The notes under the pieces were generated by a model. That model had not been told where the DNA came from. It ran no database searches and was given only the letters and a program-made list of their open reading frames with translations. A DNA stretch of 64,000 bases from Neisseria mucosa (GTDB lineage: Bacteria; Pseudomonadota; Gammaproteobacteria; Burkholderiales; Neisseriaceae), in assembly GCF_013267835.1 (NCBI RefSeq), contig NZ_CP053939.1, positions 1,922,001-1,986,000 on the forward strand, read 5' to 3'. Position 1 is the stretch's first letter, and the number at the start of each line of letters is the position of its first letter. The translations under genes and the position numbers were made by a program. Shown in pieces: positions 1 through 9,242 of this stretch.

Positions 1-226
1 GAAAGGCATCGTAGCTGTCGTTAAATGCAACGGTATGCGCTTGAGTAGGCGGATAAAAATAGTCGTCGCCTGCATTAAAGTTGAATTTATGTACGGTTTT
101 ACCGTTTGCGGTCAGCCAGCCGGCGAGGCGCTGAAAAAAATCGCCGACAGGGCCTTGAAGCAGCAGGATGTTTTCTGCGCTTTCAAGCAGGCTTTGCAGG
201 TTGTTTTGGAGGACGGGCTGTTTCAT
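1..226 (-). CDS. kpsS: KpsS-type capsule polysaccharide export/Kdo transferase (LipB/CtrF), N-terminal part
   Basis: Only the first 75 codons are in the window; the gene runs off the left edge. The reverse strand from the ATG at 226 reads MKQPVLQNNLQSLLESAEN and then LLLQGPVGDFFQRLAGWL, the N-terminal pattern of the KpsS/LipB family. KpsS proteins are known to add the first beta-Kdo to lyso-phosphatidylglycerol, starting the linker on which group-2 capsules are anchored. It lies 136 bp downstream of kpsC on the same strand, as in meningococcal capsule region B. The family call is secure for the visible part; the rest of the protein cannot be judged. Confidence 0.85.
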   Translation of the reverse strand, partial: MKQPVLQNNLQSLLESAENILLLQGPVGDFFQRLAGWLTANGKTVHKFNFNAGDDYFYPPTQAHTVAFNDSYDAF

Positions 227-362
227 GTCGCAATGTGATTTTGTTTTTTGTGTAATAGTTTTGGGTTGAACTTTTAAGCATACGCCAAGCGTATTAACGA
301 TGCAAAAGCAATGATGTCGCAATTGAAGCCGGTTTATGACATATTGTTAATTTTGATGGCAT

Positions 363-2387
363 TTATTTAAAAGATCGATATAGTTGTTTGATTTTACCTA
401 ATTTTTTGGCAAAGTACCCACGATGTAATCCGTTGTTGTTTTTTTGCATATTTTTTTGTCGTATCAGGATTTGGGCTGCAGTTTCCGCATTGATGGCCTG
501 ATGGGTTTCGGGGTGGATGTAGTCGGGATAGTGGATGAGCGTGCCGGCAATCAGCTGCCAAAGCTCAAGCCTGCGGCTGCGGCGCGGAATGGGGAGCAGA
601 TCTTGGGTAAGCCCCCAGCCTGCGTAAAAAGGCAGACCGTAGCAGCTGACTTTTTTGCCGCGCAACAGGGCTTCAAAACCGGTCAGCGAAGTCATGGTGT
701 GAACTTCGTCTGCGTGTTGGAGACAAGTCAGGATGTCGGCTTGTTCGGCAGTTTGGTCAGCATATCGTGCCGTATCTTCAGGGGAGATATGGCCGATACG
801 GTTACCGCTGACTACATCGGGATGCGGTTTGTAGATGATATAGGCGTTGGGGTTTCGTTCGCGTACGGTACGGAGCAAATCCAGATTGCGGTAGATTTGG
901 GGCGAACCGTAGCGGATAGACGCATCATCTTCAACCTGGCCGGGAACGAGGATTACGGTTTTGTCGGTTGACGGGGCGGTGAAGTCTGAGCTGCCGACGT
1001 TGTATTTGCTGATGTGGTTTTCGGTCAGCATTTTTTGCAGCTTCAAGGCCGTCTGAAAGTCTTGATCGTCGAAGTTTTGGTTTTGCAGGATGTGTTCAAG
1101 ACGGGACGGGGTTTCGGCATTGAAATAAATGCCCATATCGTCGGTAACGAGCGACAGCGGCGGGACTAAATTAGAACCGAGTCCGACCGAGCGGATAAAG
1201 CCGTCTTCCATGCGCAGCAGGGGGATGTGGCGTTGTTCGGCAAAACGGACGATGGCCTCTTTGCCGTTGCCCCAGGCAAGGATGCGTGCATCGTCGGACA
1301 GTTTGACCCCGGCCAGTTTTTGGGTGGAAGAGATAAATTTCAGACGGCATGAAGGTACGTTAAAGAACGGTTTGGCAACCGCGCGTTTCCACAAAGACAT
1401 GCCGACGCAATATAACTCGCCACGCAATTTGTCGTTTTTGCGTTTGACCGTCGCCAGATAGTCGATAACATCCAAGAGGCTGCCTGCTTCGCCGGTATTG
1501 GGGTTGAGATAGCGACTGTATTGCAGATAGGCTGCGGCGAAGAGTTGCAGCAAGTTGCGGGTGGCGCGGCGTTGGGTTTGGACAAGGCGGTTGATTTCAG
1601 GATGGCGGTCGTCGCTTACGCCCCATCCGGCATACCACGGCAGGCCGAAGGTGGTCAGCGGTTTGCCGCACAAAAGCGCCTCAAAACCCATTTGTGAGGT
1701 AACGCAATAAACTTTATCGACGTTTTGCAACAAAGAAATCGGATTGATGTCTTCTGCCAGAAGATGGACGCGGTGTTGCTGCGCCAGCCGGGTCAGATAG
1801 CCTTGTTTTTTGCCGCACAAAACATCGGGATGGGTTTTGACCCAGATATCGGCTTGCGGGTTTTCATTCAAGGTCGTCTGAAACATCAGTTCAAACGCAG
1901 AGGCGTCTGCGCTGCCATACTGGATAGCCATATCGCCGAAGGTTTGGTCGATGATGAGGACAGTTTCAGGCTTGGATGGGGAACGTAAAGGATGATCGTC
2001 TGAAAGTTCGGGCGCGTGGTTGTATTTGGATAGATGATGTCTCAGGATGAAATCCATCGCCTGCTGAGCCTGAGCCAAGGTTTCAGACGGCATGGTATCG
2101 GCGGCAAGAATCAGTTGTTCCAAACGCGAAGGACGCGTGGTGTCGTAGTAGATGCCGATATCGTCATAGACGATGGAGTAGGGCGGATAACCGACGACAC
2201 CCAGTCCGACTGAACGTAAAAAGCCGTCTTCAAGATTGAGCAGGGGCAATCTTAAGATATGTGCTAATTTTCTGCGTTTGGGATGTTTCTTGCCCCAAAA
2301 TACTGCGGTCTTATCCGTTGAAATTTTGTCTAAAAATTTGGTTAGCAAGAGACGTTGTTTAAATAGGCCGAATGTTGAAAAAATCAT
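363..2387 (-). CDS. kpsC: KpsC-type capsule Kdo-linker transferase (LipA/CtrE)
   Basis: The 674-residue protein carries two tandem related halves. The first contains LEDGFLRSVGLG near residue 53 followed by a YDDIGIYYD block. The second repeats it as MEDGFIRSVGLG near residue 390, followed by TDDMGIYF. This duplicated organisation is diagnostic of KpsC, whose two modules extend the poly-Kdo linker with alternating linkages on the inner membrane. The length matches the family. It lies 43 bp downstream of a Stealth-family gene and upstream of kpsS, all on one strand, so the three are probably co-transcribed. Meningococcal names are lipA or ctrE. Confidence 0.94.
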   Translation of the reverse strand: MIFSTFGLFKQRLLLTKFLDKISTDKTAVFWGKKHPKRRKLAHILRLPLLNLEDGFLRSVGLGVVGYPPYSIVYDDIGIYYDTTRPSRLEQLILAADTMPSETLAQAQQAMDFILRHHLSKYNHAPELSDDHPLRSPSKPETVLIIDQTFGDMAIQYGSADASAFELMFQTTLNENPQADIWVKTHPDVLCGKKQGYLTRLAQQHRVHLLAEDINPISLLQNVDKVYCVTSQMGFEALLCGKPLTTFGLPWYAGWGVSDDRHPEINRLVQTQRRATRNLLQLFAAAYLQYSRYLNPNTGEAGSLLDVIDYLATVKRKNDKLRGELYCVGMSLWKRAVAKPFFNVPSCRLKFISSTQKLAGVKLSDDARILAWGNGKEAIVRFAEQRHIPLLRMEDGFIRSVGLGSNLVPPLSLVTDDMGIYFNAETPSRLEHILQNQNFDDQDFQTALKLQKMLTENHISKYNVGSSDFTAPSTDKTVILVPGQVEDDASIRYGSPQIYRNLDLLRTVRERNPNAYIIYKPHPDVVSGNRIGHISPEDTARYADQTAEQADILTCLQHADEVHTMTSLTGFEALLRGKKVSCYGLPFYAGWGLTQDLLPIPRRSRRLELWQLIAGTLIHYPDYIHPETHQAINAETAAQILIRQKNMQKNNNGLHRGYFAKKLGKIKQLYRSFK

Positions 2388-2430
2388 TTAAATTATTATG
2401 TTATCTATTAAATATCATTAATGTGAAAAT

Positions 2431-3552
2431 TTATTTTGCCTCTATTTCAAAGTAAGTGTCCATAAAATTACGGAAATGTAGGGCATAGTTTTTATCCGCA
2501 TTATTACTGCTTGAATCGTTAATGCAGAAGGAGTGGGGCATATGAAGGTATTTTTTCTTGAATAACAATTTCTTATATTGAGTCTGGGCGTGTGAACTGC
2601 GTATATTGAAATAGTAGCAAATTTCACGTTTCGGTGTGGCATATCCGTCAAGGTACATCAACCAAGGTACTAAAAAACTGGCCATATTGAGTTCAGAATT
2701 ATAGCGTACCTTGTTATTTAGAAAAGAATTTATTTCATCTTCAAATAATGACCATGCTTTTTGAAAGGATGTTTTCCGTAGTGGAACGTAAGTATGTACC
2801 AACGGTGTATTGATATTAATTGTCGGATAATGTCTTTTTAAGAGCTTTAATGCGTGTTCTGATGCGGTCAATGTCGGTGTGATTAGACCCCGTTGACGCA
2901 TTTTTTGAAAACTTTTATTGGCAACAAATAGGGAAGCCAAGCCATTATTTTCAAAAAAGTGGTTAGGCGTCAGTGGTCTTGCAACAAAAACATCATCATT
3001 GAAATAAATAAAATGTTCACTTAAATCTGGAATTTTATATAAGTTTGCTTCAATAACGTGGGAATTGAACGTTGGTAAGTATTTGGCATCAATAATTTGC
3101 GAATGATTGATTAATTTAATTTTAGAATGGGTGTTTTCATCTAACCATTTGGGTTTTTGATCCGCCGTTACAATAAAAATATTGCGGACCCACGGCATAA
3201 ACTTCTGTACGGCCTGTACTGAATAAAAAAGTTCATTATGGTTGGAAAAGCGGGCAGGGTCGGTCGCATACAGGCCGATATCTTCCTGATCAATGGGTTG
3301 CAGGGTACGGTAATACTGTTCTTGCCATGCTTTATCGGTATTGTCGACCCAAGTAAAAACAACATCGATGGGAAAGTTTGGCAAAACGTTTTCTGTGAGT
3401 GATGCAAGATTGGCATCTGCATTGATCAGAGTGAATTCTTCAGTTTCAGGAATAGGCTGTTCTACATTATAAGGAGGAAAGCGTTTATTTAGAAAATCCC
3501 TAAAGAAAATATGGGGCTCTCTAAAAAATTTTCTAATTTTATTTAAATTCAT
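2431..3552 (-). CDS. Stealth-family sugar-phosphate transferase, candidate capsule polymerase
   Basis: This 373-aa protein shows the Stealth conserved regions in order: DVVFTWVDN at residues 63-71 (CR1), RFSNHNELFYSVQAV from about 101 and IFIVTADQKPKW from about 125 (CR2), FNDDVFVARP at 184-193 with its acidic pair, and a C-terminal HSFC segment. Stealth enzymes, such as CsaB and CsxA of meningococcal groups A and X, transfer hexose-1-phosphate from a UDP-sugar to make phosphodiester-linked capsules. The basic, amphipathic N-terminus (KIRKFFREPHIFFRDFLNKR) could be a membrane contact. It sits between rfbC and kpsC, away from the other synthesis genes. It is closely similar in sequence to the Stealth protein encoded at 15507-16610. 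The sugar specificity is not known. Confidence 0.88.
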   Translation of the reverse strand: MNLNKIRKFFREPHIFFRDFLNKRFPPYNVEQPIPETEEFTLINADANLASLTENVLPNFPIDVVFTWVDNTDKAWQEQYYRTLQPIDQEDIGLYATDPARFSNHNELFYSVQAVQKFMPWVRNIFIVTADQKPKWLDENTHSKIKLINHSQIIDAKYLPTFNSHVIEANLYKIPDLSEHFIYFNDDVFVARPLTPNHFFENNGLASLFVANKSFQKMRQRGLITPTLTASEHALKLLKRHYPTININTPLVHTYVPLRKTSFQKAWSLFEDEINSFLNNKVRYNSELNMASFLVPWLMYLDGYATPKREICYYFNIRSSHAQTQYKKLLFKKKYLHMPHSFCINDSSSNNADKNYALHFRNFMDTYFEIEAK

Positions 3553-3607
3553 TTGAAACTTTCTAATACTACAAAATAGAAACAGTTGATTCTGTTATGT
3601 TTTGAAG

Positions 3608-4150
3608 TTATCCAAACGTGACTGCTTCGGCCAATACTTTGCCTGCCAAGTCTTTAGGCGACAGGTTCGGCTCGCCTTGCAACGGCCAGTCGATACCGAC
3701 GGTCGGATCATTCCAAATCAGCGAATGTTCGGCTTTGGGGTTGTAATAGTCTGTGCATTTATAGACGAACTCGGCTTCATCGCTCAGTACATAGAAGCCG
3801 TGCGCGAAACCTTCGGGTACCCACAGTTGGCGTTTGTTTTCTGCGGACAAGATCTCGCCTACCCATTTGCCGAACGTGGGGGAGTCTTTACGCATATCGA
3901 CGGCTACGTCGAATACTTCGCCGACAACCACGCGCACGAGTTTGCCTTGTGTGTTTTCAGTTTGATAGTGCAGGCCGCGCAATACGCCTTTGCTGGATTT
4001 GGAGTGGTTTTCCTGCACGAAGGTGCGTTCGCAGACTTGGGTTTTGAACCACTCGTCGCGGAAGGTTTCCATAAAAAAGCCGCGCGCATCGCCGAAGACT
4101 TGCGGCTCAAGCAGTTTTACGTCAGGAATGGCGGTATCAATGATGTTCAT
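3608..4150 (-). CDS. rfbC: dTDP-4-dehydrorhamnose 3,5-epimerase
   Basis: RmlC/RfbC performs the third step of dTDP-L-rhamnose synthesis, epimerising C3 and C5 of dTDP-4-keto-6-deoxyglucose. The protein reads MNIIDTAIPDVKLLEPQVFGDARGFFMETF and contains the cupin-core motif LRGLHYQ and the PEGFAHGFYVLS segment typical of the family; about 180 aa is the normal length. I start it at the ATG at 4150, preceded by GAAAGA. A further in-frame ATG at 4165 lies directly against a DUS hairpin and has no ribosome-binding site. It is part of capsule region D with rfbA, rfbB and galE. No rhamnose transferase is visible here, so the rhamnose may serve lipooligosaccharide or other glycans. Confidence 0.93.
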   Translation of the reverse strand: MNIIDTAIPDVKLLEPQVFGDARGFFMETFRDEWFKTQVCERTFVQENHSKSSKGVLRGLHYQTENTQGKLVRVVVGEVFDVAVDMRKDSPTFGKWVGEILSAENKRQLWVPEGFAHGFYVLSDEAEFVYKCTDYYNPKAEHSLIWNDPTVGIDWPLQGEPNLSPKDLAGKVLAEAVTFG

Positions 4151-4169
4151 CGTTTTATCTTTCATCTAA

Positions 4170-4197
4170 AGGCCGTCTGAAAAGTTTCAGACGGCCT
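4170..4197 (-). terminator. DUS inverted-repeat hairpin between rfbA and rfbC
   Basis: Two AGGCCGTCTGAAA arms (4170-4182 and 4185-4197) face each other across 2 nt. The hairpin lies directly downstream of rfbA and may attenuate read-through into rfbC. The T-tract is poor, so termination is probably partial. Confidence 0.6.
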
Positions 4198-4203
4198 CAA
4201 ACA

Positions 4204-5070
4204 TTATTTTTTTAACAGACGCAGCAAATATTGGCCGTATTGGTTTTTCGCCATCGGGCGCGCCAGCTCTTCCAGTTTTTCATCGGAAAGCCAACCGTTG
4301 CGCCAAGCGATTTCTTCCAGGCAGGCGATTTGCAGGTCTTGGATGTTTTGCACGGTTTGGACGAATGAGGCGGCTTCGTGCAGGCTCTCGTGGGTGCCGG
4401 TGTCCAACCATGCGAAACCGCGTCCCAAAAGTTGCACCGACAATGAACCGTCTTCCAAATACATTTGGTTGAGGTCGGAAATTTCCAATTCGCCGCGGGC
4501 AGACGGTTTGATTTGTTTGGCGAACTCGACGACGCGTTGGTCGTAGAAGTACAAGCCGGTTACCGCCCAATCGGATTTGGGCTGTTGCGGTTTCTCTTCG
4601 ATAGACAGGGCGTTGAAGTTTTCGTCAAATTCGACTACGCCGAAACGCTCGGGATCTTTGACCTGATAACCGAATACGGTTGCGCCGTGGATCTTGGCGG
4701 CGGCCTGTTTCAATGTTTGCGTAAACGATTGGCCGTAGAAAATATTGTCGCCCAAAACCAAGCAGACGTTGTCGTTGCCGATAAATTCTTCGCCGATGAT
4801 AAATGCCTGTGCCAAGCCGTCCGGACTGGGTTGCACGGCATAGCTGATGGAAATACCGAAATCGCTGCCGTCGCCGAGCAGGCGTTTGAAAGAGGCATTG
4901 TCTTCAGGCGTGGTAATGACCAAAATATCGCGGATTCCTGCCAGCATCAATACGGACAGGGGATAATAAATCATGGGCTTGTCGTACACGGGCAGCAGTT
5001 GTTTGGATACGCCGCGCGTGATGGGGTAGAGGCGTGTGCCGCTGCCGCCGGCAAGGATGATGCCTTTCAT
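4204..5070 (-). CDS. rfbA: Glucose-1-phosphate thymidylyltransferase
   Basis: RmlA/RfbA makes dTDP-glucose from glucose-1-phosphate and dTTP, the first step of the dTDP-rhamnose pathway. The N-terminus carries the nucleotidyltransferase signature [13 protein letters not shown] followed by [25 protein letters not shown] and the [10 protein letters not shown] segment are also present, and 288 aa is the usual length. It lies between rfbB and rfbC on the same strand, with DUS hairpins on both sides. Start codon ATG at 5070, preceded by a GGAGAG ribosome-binding site. Confidence 0.96.
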   Translation of the reverse strand: MKGIILAGGSGTRLYPITRGVSKQLLPVYDKPMIYYPLSVLMLAGIRDILVITTPEDNASFKRLLGDGSDFGISISYAVQPSPDGLAQAFIIGEEFIGNDNVCLVLGDNIFYGQSFTQTLKQAAAKIHGATVFGYQVKDPERFGVVEFDENFNALSIEEKPQQPKSDWAVTGLYFYDQRVVEFAKQIKPSARGELEISDLNQMYLEDGSLSVQLLGRGFAWLDTGTHESLHEAASFVQTVQNIQDLQIACLEEIAWRNGWLSDEKLEELARPMAKNQYGQYLLRLLKK

Positions 5071-5103
5071 GGGTTCTCTCCTGAGTAGTGTGTGTTTGCA
5101 TGA

Positions 5104-5142
5104 TTTTCAGACGGCCTAATATGTGAACAGGCCGTCTGAAAA
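5104..5142 (-). terminator. Inverted DUS pair between rfbB and rfbA
   Basis: TTTTCAGACGGCCT at 5104-5117 and AGGCCGTCTGAAAA at 5129-5142 can form a 14-bp stem with an 11-nt loop in the rfbB-rfbA spacer. In this orientation the arms end in A/T, so it is a possible weak terminator as well as a double uptake site. Confidence 0.45.
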
Positions 5143-5143
5143 C

Positions 5144-6211
5144 TTATTTCCCGGTGCCTAAACGCTCTAAACGATAGCTGCCGTTCAATACGTTTTGCCA
5201 CCAGGTTTTGTTGTCCAAATACCATTGCACTGTTTTGCGGATGCCGGATTCGAATGTTTCCTGCGGTTTCCAGCCCAGCTCCCTGGCGATTTTGGCAGCG
5301 TCAATGGCGTAGCGCACGTCATGGCCGGGGCGGTCTTGCACGAAGGTAATTAAATCTTCATAACGCGCCACGCCGGCCGGTTTTTCGGGAACGAGTTCTT
5401 CCAGCAGGGCGCAGATGGTTTTGACGACTTCAATATTGGCTTTTTCATTGTGGCCGCCGATATTGTAGGTTTCGCCGACAACGCCTTCGGTAACAACCTG
5501 ATACAGAGCGCGCGCGTGGTCTTCGACAAACAGCCAGTCGCGGATTTGCATACCGTCGCCGTAAACGGGCAGCGGTTTGCCGTCAAGCGCGTTCAGAATC
5601 ATCAAAGGAATGAGTTTTTCCGGGAAGTGGTACGGGCCGTAGTTGTTAGAGCAGTTGGTTACGATGGTCGGCAAACCGTATGTACGCAACCATGCGCGAA
5701 CGAGGTGGTCACTGGACGCTTTAGAAGCAGAGTAGGGGCTGGACGGCGCGTAGGGCGTGGTTTCGGTAAACAAATCGTCCGTGCCGTGCAAATCGCCATA
5801 GACTTCATCGGTAGAAATATGGTGGAAGCGGAAGGCTTCGCGCTTTTCAGACGGCATTTGTTGCCAATAGGCGCGTGCCGCTTCAAGCAGGTTGAATGTG
5901 CCGACGATATTGGTTTGGATAAACTCGCCTGCCGAATCGATAGAGCGGTCGACATGGCTTTCCGCTGCCAAGTGCATCACGGCATCAGGCTGGTGTTGTG
6001 CGAATACGCGGTCAAGTTCGGCGCGGTTGCAAATATCCACTTGCTCAAAAGCATAGCGAGGATTATCGGCTACCTCGGTCAAAGATTCCAAATTGCCGGC
6101 ATAAGTCAGCTTATCGACATTGACGACAGAGTCTTGGGTGTTTTGGATAATATGACGGACAACGGCAGAACCGATAAAGCCCGCGCCGCCGGTAACAAGG
6201 ATTTTTTTCAT
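5144..6211 (-). CDS. rfbB: dTDP-glucose 4,6-dehydratase
   Basis: RmlB/RfbB converts dTDP-glucose to dTDP-4-keto-6-deoxyglucose with bound NAD. The sequence has the Rossmann motif [13 protein letters not shown] at residues 8-20, the [11 protein letters not shown] block, the catalytic STDEVYG segment and the [11 protein letters not shown] motif holding the catalytic Tyr and Lys. The length of 355 aa is normal. It is the second gene of the leftward galE-rfbB-rfbA-rfbC set and is separated from galE by a DUS hairpin. Confidence 0.97.
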   Translation of the reverse strand: MKKILVTGGAGFIGSAVVRHIIQNTQDSVVNVDKLTYAGNLESLTEVADNPRYAFEQVDICNRAELDRVFAQHQPDAVMHLAAESHVDRSIDSAGEFIQTNIVGTFNLLEAARAYWQQMPSEKREAFRFHHISTDEVYGDLHGTDDLFTETTPYAPSSPYSASKASSDHLVRAWLRTYGLPTIVTNCSNNYGPYHFPEKLIPLMILNALDGKPLPVYGDGMQIRDWLFVEDHARALYQVVTEGVVGETYNIGGHNEKANIEVVKTICALLEELVPEKPAGVARYEDLITFVQDRPGHDVRYAIDAAKIARELGWKPQETFESGIRKTVQWYLDNKTWWQNVLNGSYRLERLGTGK

Positions 6212-6281
6212 AAGTTTCAGAGGATAGTCAAAATAATATAAACGGATTATAGCAGACAGAAAGTGTGTTTTTCAGATAAAG

Positions 6282-6314
6282 AGGCCGTCTGAAAACATCT
6301 CTTTCAGACGGCCT
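6282..6314 (-). terminator. galE: DUS hairpin downstream of galE
   Basis: AGGCCGTCTGAAA (6282-6294) and TTTCAGACGGCCT (6302-6314) form a 13-bp stem just beyond the galE stop codon, ahead of rfbB. Confidence 0.6.
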
Positions 6315-6327
6315 GTATCAGGTCAAC

Positions 6328-7344
6328 TTAATCGTCGTAGCCATTTGGGTTGTTGCTGACCCAACGCCATGAGTCTTCCATCATCTGTGCCAAATCGCGC
6401 TTGGTTTCCCAACCAGTCTGCGCTTTGGTGTAGGCAGGGTCGGCGTAGAAACAGGCCAAATCGCCATCACGACGCGGTTTGATTTGGAACGGAATGGTCA
6501 AGCCGGAGGCCGCCTCAAAGGCACGGATGATTTCCAATACCGAATAAGCACGTCCCGAACCCAAATTAAACAGGTGTACGCCCGAAACATCGCTTTTCGC
6601 CTGCATCGCCGCCACATGGCCTTCCGCCAAGTCCATTACATGGATGTAGTCGCGCATACCCGTACCGTCTGGGGTAGGGTAGTCATCGCCGAAAACCGAC
6701 AATTGTGGCAGCTTGCCTGAAGCCACTTGGCAGATATAAGGCAGCAGATTGTTTGGGATACCGTTTGGCTGCTCGCCGATCAAACCGCTTTCATGCGCAC
6801 CGATAGGGTTGAAATAGCGCAACAAAATCACGCTCCAGCGCGGATCGGCCTTTTGGATATCCGTCAAAATGCGCTCTACCATAGACTTAGACGTACCGTA
6901 AGGGCTGGTCGTATCCCCCGGTTGCATATCTTCCGTATAAGGCACTTTGCCCGGATCGCCGTAAACCGTAGCAGATGAGCTGAACACAATCTTAAATACG
7001 CCGGCACGCGCCATTTCTTCAGCCAAAACCAAGCTGCCCGACACATTGTTGTCATAATATTTCATTGGTTCGGCCACGCTTTCACCGACTGCCTTCAAGC
7101 CGGCAAAATGGATGACGGCATCAATATCGTGTTCTGCAAAGATTTGACGCAACACTTCACGATCACGGATATCCCCTTGGTAAAAAGGCACAGACTTGCC
7201 GGTAATCTTTTCCAAGCGCGGGAGGATGTTGGCAGACGAATTGCACAAATTGTCCAAAATCACGGCATTAAAGCCTGATTTCAACAGGGAAACAACGGTA
7301 TGGGAGCCGATAAAACCGGTACCGCCGGTGATAAGAATAGTCAT
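6328..7344 (-). CDS. galE: UDP-glucose 4-epimerase
   Basis: GalE interconverts UDP-glucose and UDP-galactose, and in some bacteria the N-acetyl forms, supplying galactose residues for lipooligosaccharide and capsule. The NAD-binding motif GGTGFIGSH is at residues 7-15. [11 protein letters not shown] and the YGTSKSMVE segment carry the catalytic Ser/Tyr/Lys triad, and [12 protein letters not shown] is also typical. At 338 aa it is full length. It is the first gene of the leftward region D set and diverges from the acyl-carrier operon starting at 7568. The 223-bp spacer between them should hold both promoters. Confidence 0.97.
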   Translation of the reverse strand: MTILITGGTGFIGSHTVVSLLKSGFNAVILDNLCNSSANILPRLEKITGKSVPFYQGDIRDREVLRQIFAEHDIDAVIHFAGLKAVGESVAEPMKYYDNNVSGSLVLAEEMARAGVFKIVFSSSATVYGDPGKVPYTEDMQPGDTTSPYGTSKSMVERILTDIQKADPRWSVILLRYFNPIGAHESGLIGEQPNGIPNNLLPYICQVASGKLPQLSVFGDDYPTPDGTGMRDYIHVMDLAEGHVAAMQAKSDVSGVHLFNLGSGRAYSVLEIIRAFEAASGLTIPFQIKPRRDGDLACFYADPAYTKAQTGWETKRDLAQMMEDSWRWVSNNPNGYDD

Positions 7345-7567
7345 TAGTTTTCCTTAATTAAAATTGTGTTTGGAAGTCGTGAAACCGGTTGGCTGAAAAT
7401 ACAAACACGCTTTCAGATGGCCTGGTGTAAGTGTTGTCAACGAGGGATTGCTTTATTTGGATATTGTATATTTAGTTACCTGAAAAGTAAAAAAATATGG
7501 GATAATCACAGTGTTATGCACAGGGTGCAAAGCGTTATCATTTCAATTTAAATAAAAGGATCTTACC

Positions 7568-7798
7568 ATGTCAGTATCTAACGAAGTTTTGGCGTTGATT
7601 TCACAAGTTGCACAAAAACAAGTGTCAGCAAATGAAGAATTGTTGTCTACAGGACTTATTGATTCTGTGAGCGCAATGGATTTGGTTATGGCCATCAAAC
7701 AAAAATTTGATGTTGATTTGCCGTTTGAGCAACTGGTTGATATTTTGGCAAACTCAGCCAATATCATTCAATATGTTGAAAATAATTACAAAGGCTAA
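7568..7798 (+). CDS. DltC-like acyl/D-alanyl carrier protein of the capsule locus
   Basis: This 76-aa acidic four-helix carrier protein has the phosphopantetheine attachment motif GLIDSVSAMDLV, with the modified serine expected at Ser33. The LIDS context and its position next to a DltA-like enzyme resemble D-alanyl carrier protein DltC. It is distinct from the housekeeping AcpP at 63009, which carries [16 protein letters not shown] lies about 9 bp before the ATG. It is the first gene of a tight rightward operon (4 bp to the next gene). A GATAAT near 7501 is a candidate -10 box, without a convincing -35. Which acyl group it carries is inferred, not shown. Confidence 0.87.
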   Translation: MSVSNEVLALISQVAQKQVSANEELLSTGLIDSVSAMDLVMAIKQKFDVDLPFEQLVDILANSANIIQYVENNYKG

Positions 7799-7801
7799 AT
7801 C

Positions 7802-9241
7802 ATGAAACAAATAAATGAATTCCAAAATCTTGATGATTTTTTGGAATACCGTTTCAGTCAAACTTCGGGAAAAGCGTTAGTTAATGATACTCAGGAATGT
7901 TCTTGGGAAGAGTTGCGCGTAAAAATAGCCACATTTATCGAGGCTTACAAAAGCATAGCAGATATTACCAAAAACATTCCTTTGGTGTTGCACGGCCATA
8001 AAGAAATTGATTTTGCAGTGGCAATTTATGCCTGCTTATTAAACAAAATCCCTTTTATTCCGGTGGATAGTATTTATCCTGAAAGCCGTCTGAACAATAT
8101 CTGCCAACTGTCGAAAGCACGCTTTGTGTACCGTTCGGCAACGCAAACTTTTGAAAAGCAGACTGATGAAGAAGTAGAGCTGGCTGAAAAAGATTTGGCT
8201 TACATCATGTTTACTTCAGGAACAACCGGCGCACCTAAGGGTGTGCAAATCGGTCGTGAAGCTGTATTCAACCTGATGAAATGGATGAAAGAGCAGCTTA
8301 ATTTAGCCGCACCTAATGTGTTTATGAATCAGGCTCCGTTTGCGTTTGATTTGTCAATGTACGAAATCTTTGGCAACTTGGCTTACGGTGGTTGTATTGT
8401 CATGAACAGTCGTGATGCTATTTCTAATCCTGCCACCTGGATTGATTTTTTGGCCAAACAACAAATTACTACTTGGGTTTCCACGCCTTCTTTTGCCATG
8501 CAGCAGCTGCTTAACCCTAAATGTAGTCAGGCTACTTTACCGAGTTTGAAAGAATTTTTGTTCTGTGGCGAAAAACTTGGCAAACCGGTAGTAAATATGA
8601 TTTTTCAAAAATTTCCCGGTGTCCGTGTTATCAATACCTATGGTCCGACTGAAGCTACTGTAGCAACAACTTACGTTGATATTACACCTGATATGCTGGC
8701 GGCAGAAGAAGAGTTGCCTGTAGGCGTTGCCGTGCTTAATTCCAAATTAGAGATTGTTGACGAAGAGATTTGGATTAGCGGTAACCATGTGATGCGTGGC
8801 TATCTGAACAACGAAACTGAAAATGCTAAACGCTTGGTCGTACACAGTGCAGATAACCGGACTTATAAAACAGGTGACTACGGTTTTGAAAAAAATGGAT
8901 TGTTCTATGTACAAGGCCGTAAAGACGAGCAGATTAAGCTCAATGGCTACCGTATCGAACTTTCAGAAATTGAAGAAAAAATCCTTAACCTTAAGGAATT
9001 TGCCTTTGATAATGTGGCAGTAGTGGCTTTGAAACGCAACACAGGCGCAGTATTGCGTTTGGTGTGTTTCTATACAGCCAAGCAAAGTGCAGATACTCAG
9101 GCGATCAAAGACGCATTAGTACAAAATTTACCGTCTTATATGATGCCGTCTGAATTTATTCACATTGATGAAATTCCAGTCAGTACCAACCACAAAACCG
9201 ACAAAAAAGCATTGTTGGAAAAATATCAACAGGGTTTATAA
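7802..9241 (+). CDS. DltA-like D-alanine--carrier protein ligase (adenylation enzyme)
   Basis: This is a 479-aa ANL-superfamily adenylation enzyme. Motifs in order: TSGTTGAPKG at 138-147 (A3), NQAPFAFDLSMYE, STPSFAMQQL, FCGE at 254-257 whose Cys matches the pocket cysteine of DltA, NTYGPTEAT at 278-286 (A5), YKTGDYG (A7), GRKDEQIKLNGYRIE (A8), and TNHKTDKK at 462-469 (A10) in which the catalytic Lys465 is kept but the usual Gly before it is His. The pattern fits DltA far better than a long-chain acyl-CoA ligase. It would activate D-alanine (or a similar small amino acid) with ATP and load it on the carrier encoded just upstream. No dltB or dltD is present. Two DUS copies lie inside the reading frame (8085-8094 and 9145-9154). 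Confidence 0.86.
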   Translation: MKQINEFQNLDDFLEYRFSQTSGKALVNDTQECSWEELRVKIATFIEAYKSIADITKNIPLVLHGHKEIDFAVAIYACLLNKIPFIPVDSIYPESRLNNICQLSKARFVYRSATQTFEKQTDEEVELAEKDLAYIMFTSGTTGAPKGVQIGREAVFNLMKWMKEQLNLAAPNVFMNQAPFAFDLSMYEIFGNLAYGGCIVMNSRDAISNPATWIDFLAKQQITTWVSTPSFAMQQLLNPKCSQATLPSLKEFLFCGEKLGKPVVNMIFQKFPGVRVINTYGPTEATVATTYVDITPDMLAAEEELPVGVAVLNSKLEIVDEEIWISGNHVMRGYLNNETENAKRLVVHSADNRTYKTGDYGFEKNGLFYVQGRKDEQIKLNGYRIELSEIEEKILNLKEFAFDNVAVVALKRNTGAVLRLVCFYTAKQSADTQAIKDALVQNLPSYMMPSEFIHIDEIPVSTNHKTDKKALLEKYQQGL

Positions 9242-9242
9242 A

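Noticed and set aside
7568..7798. Assignment of the capsule-locus carrier protein as a second fatty-acid ACP
   Set aside because: It has LIDSVSAMDLV rather than [11 protein letters not shown] and is in an operon with a DltA-like ligase, so a D-alanyl-type carrier fits better.
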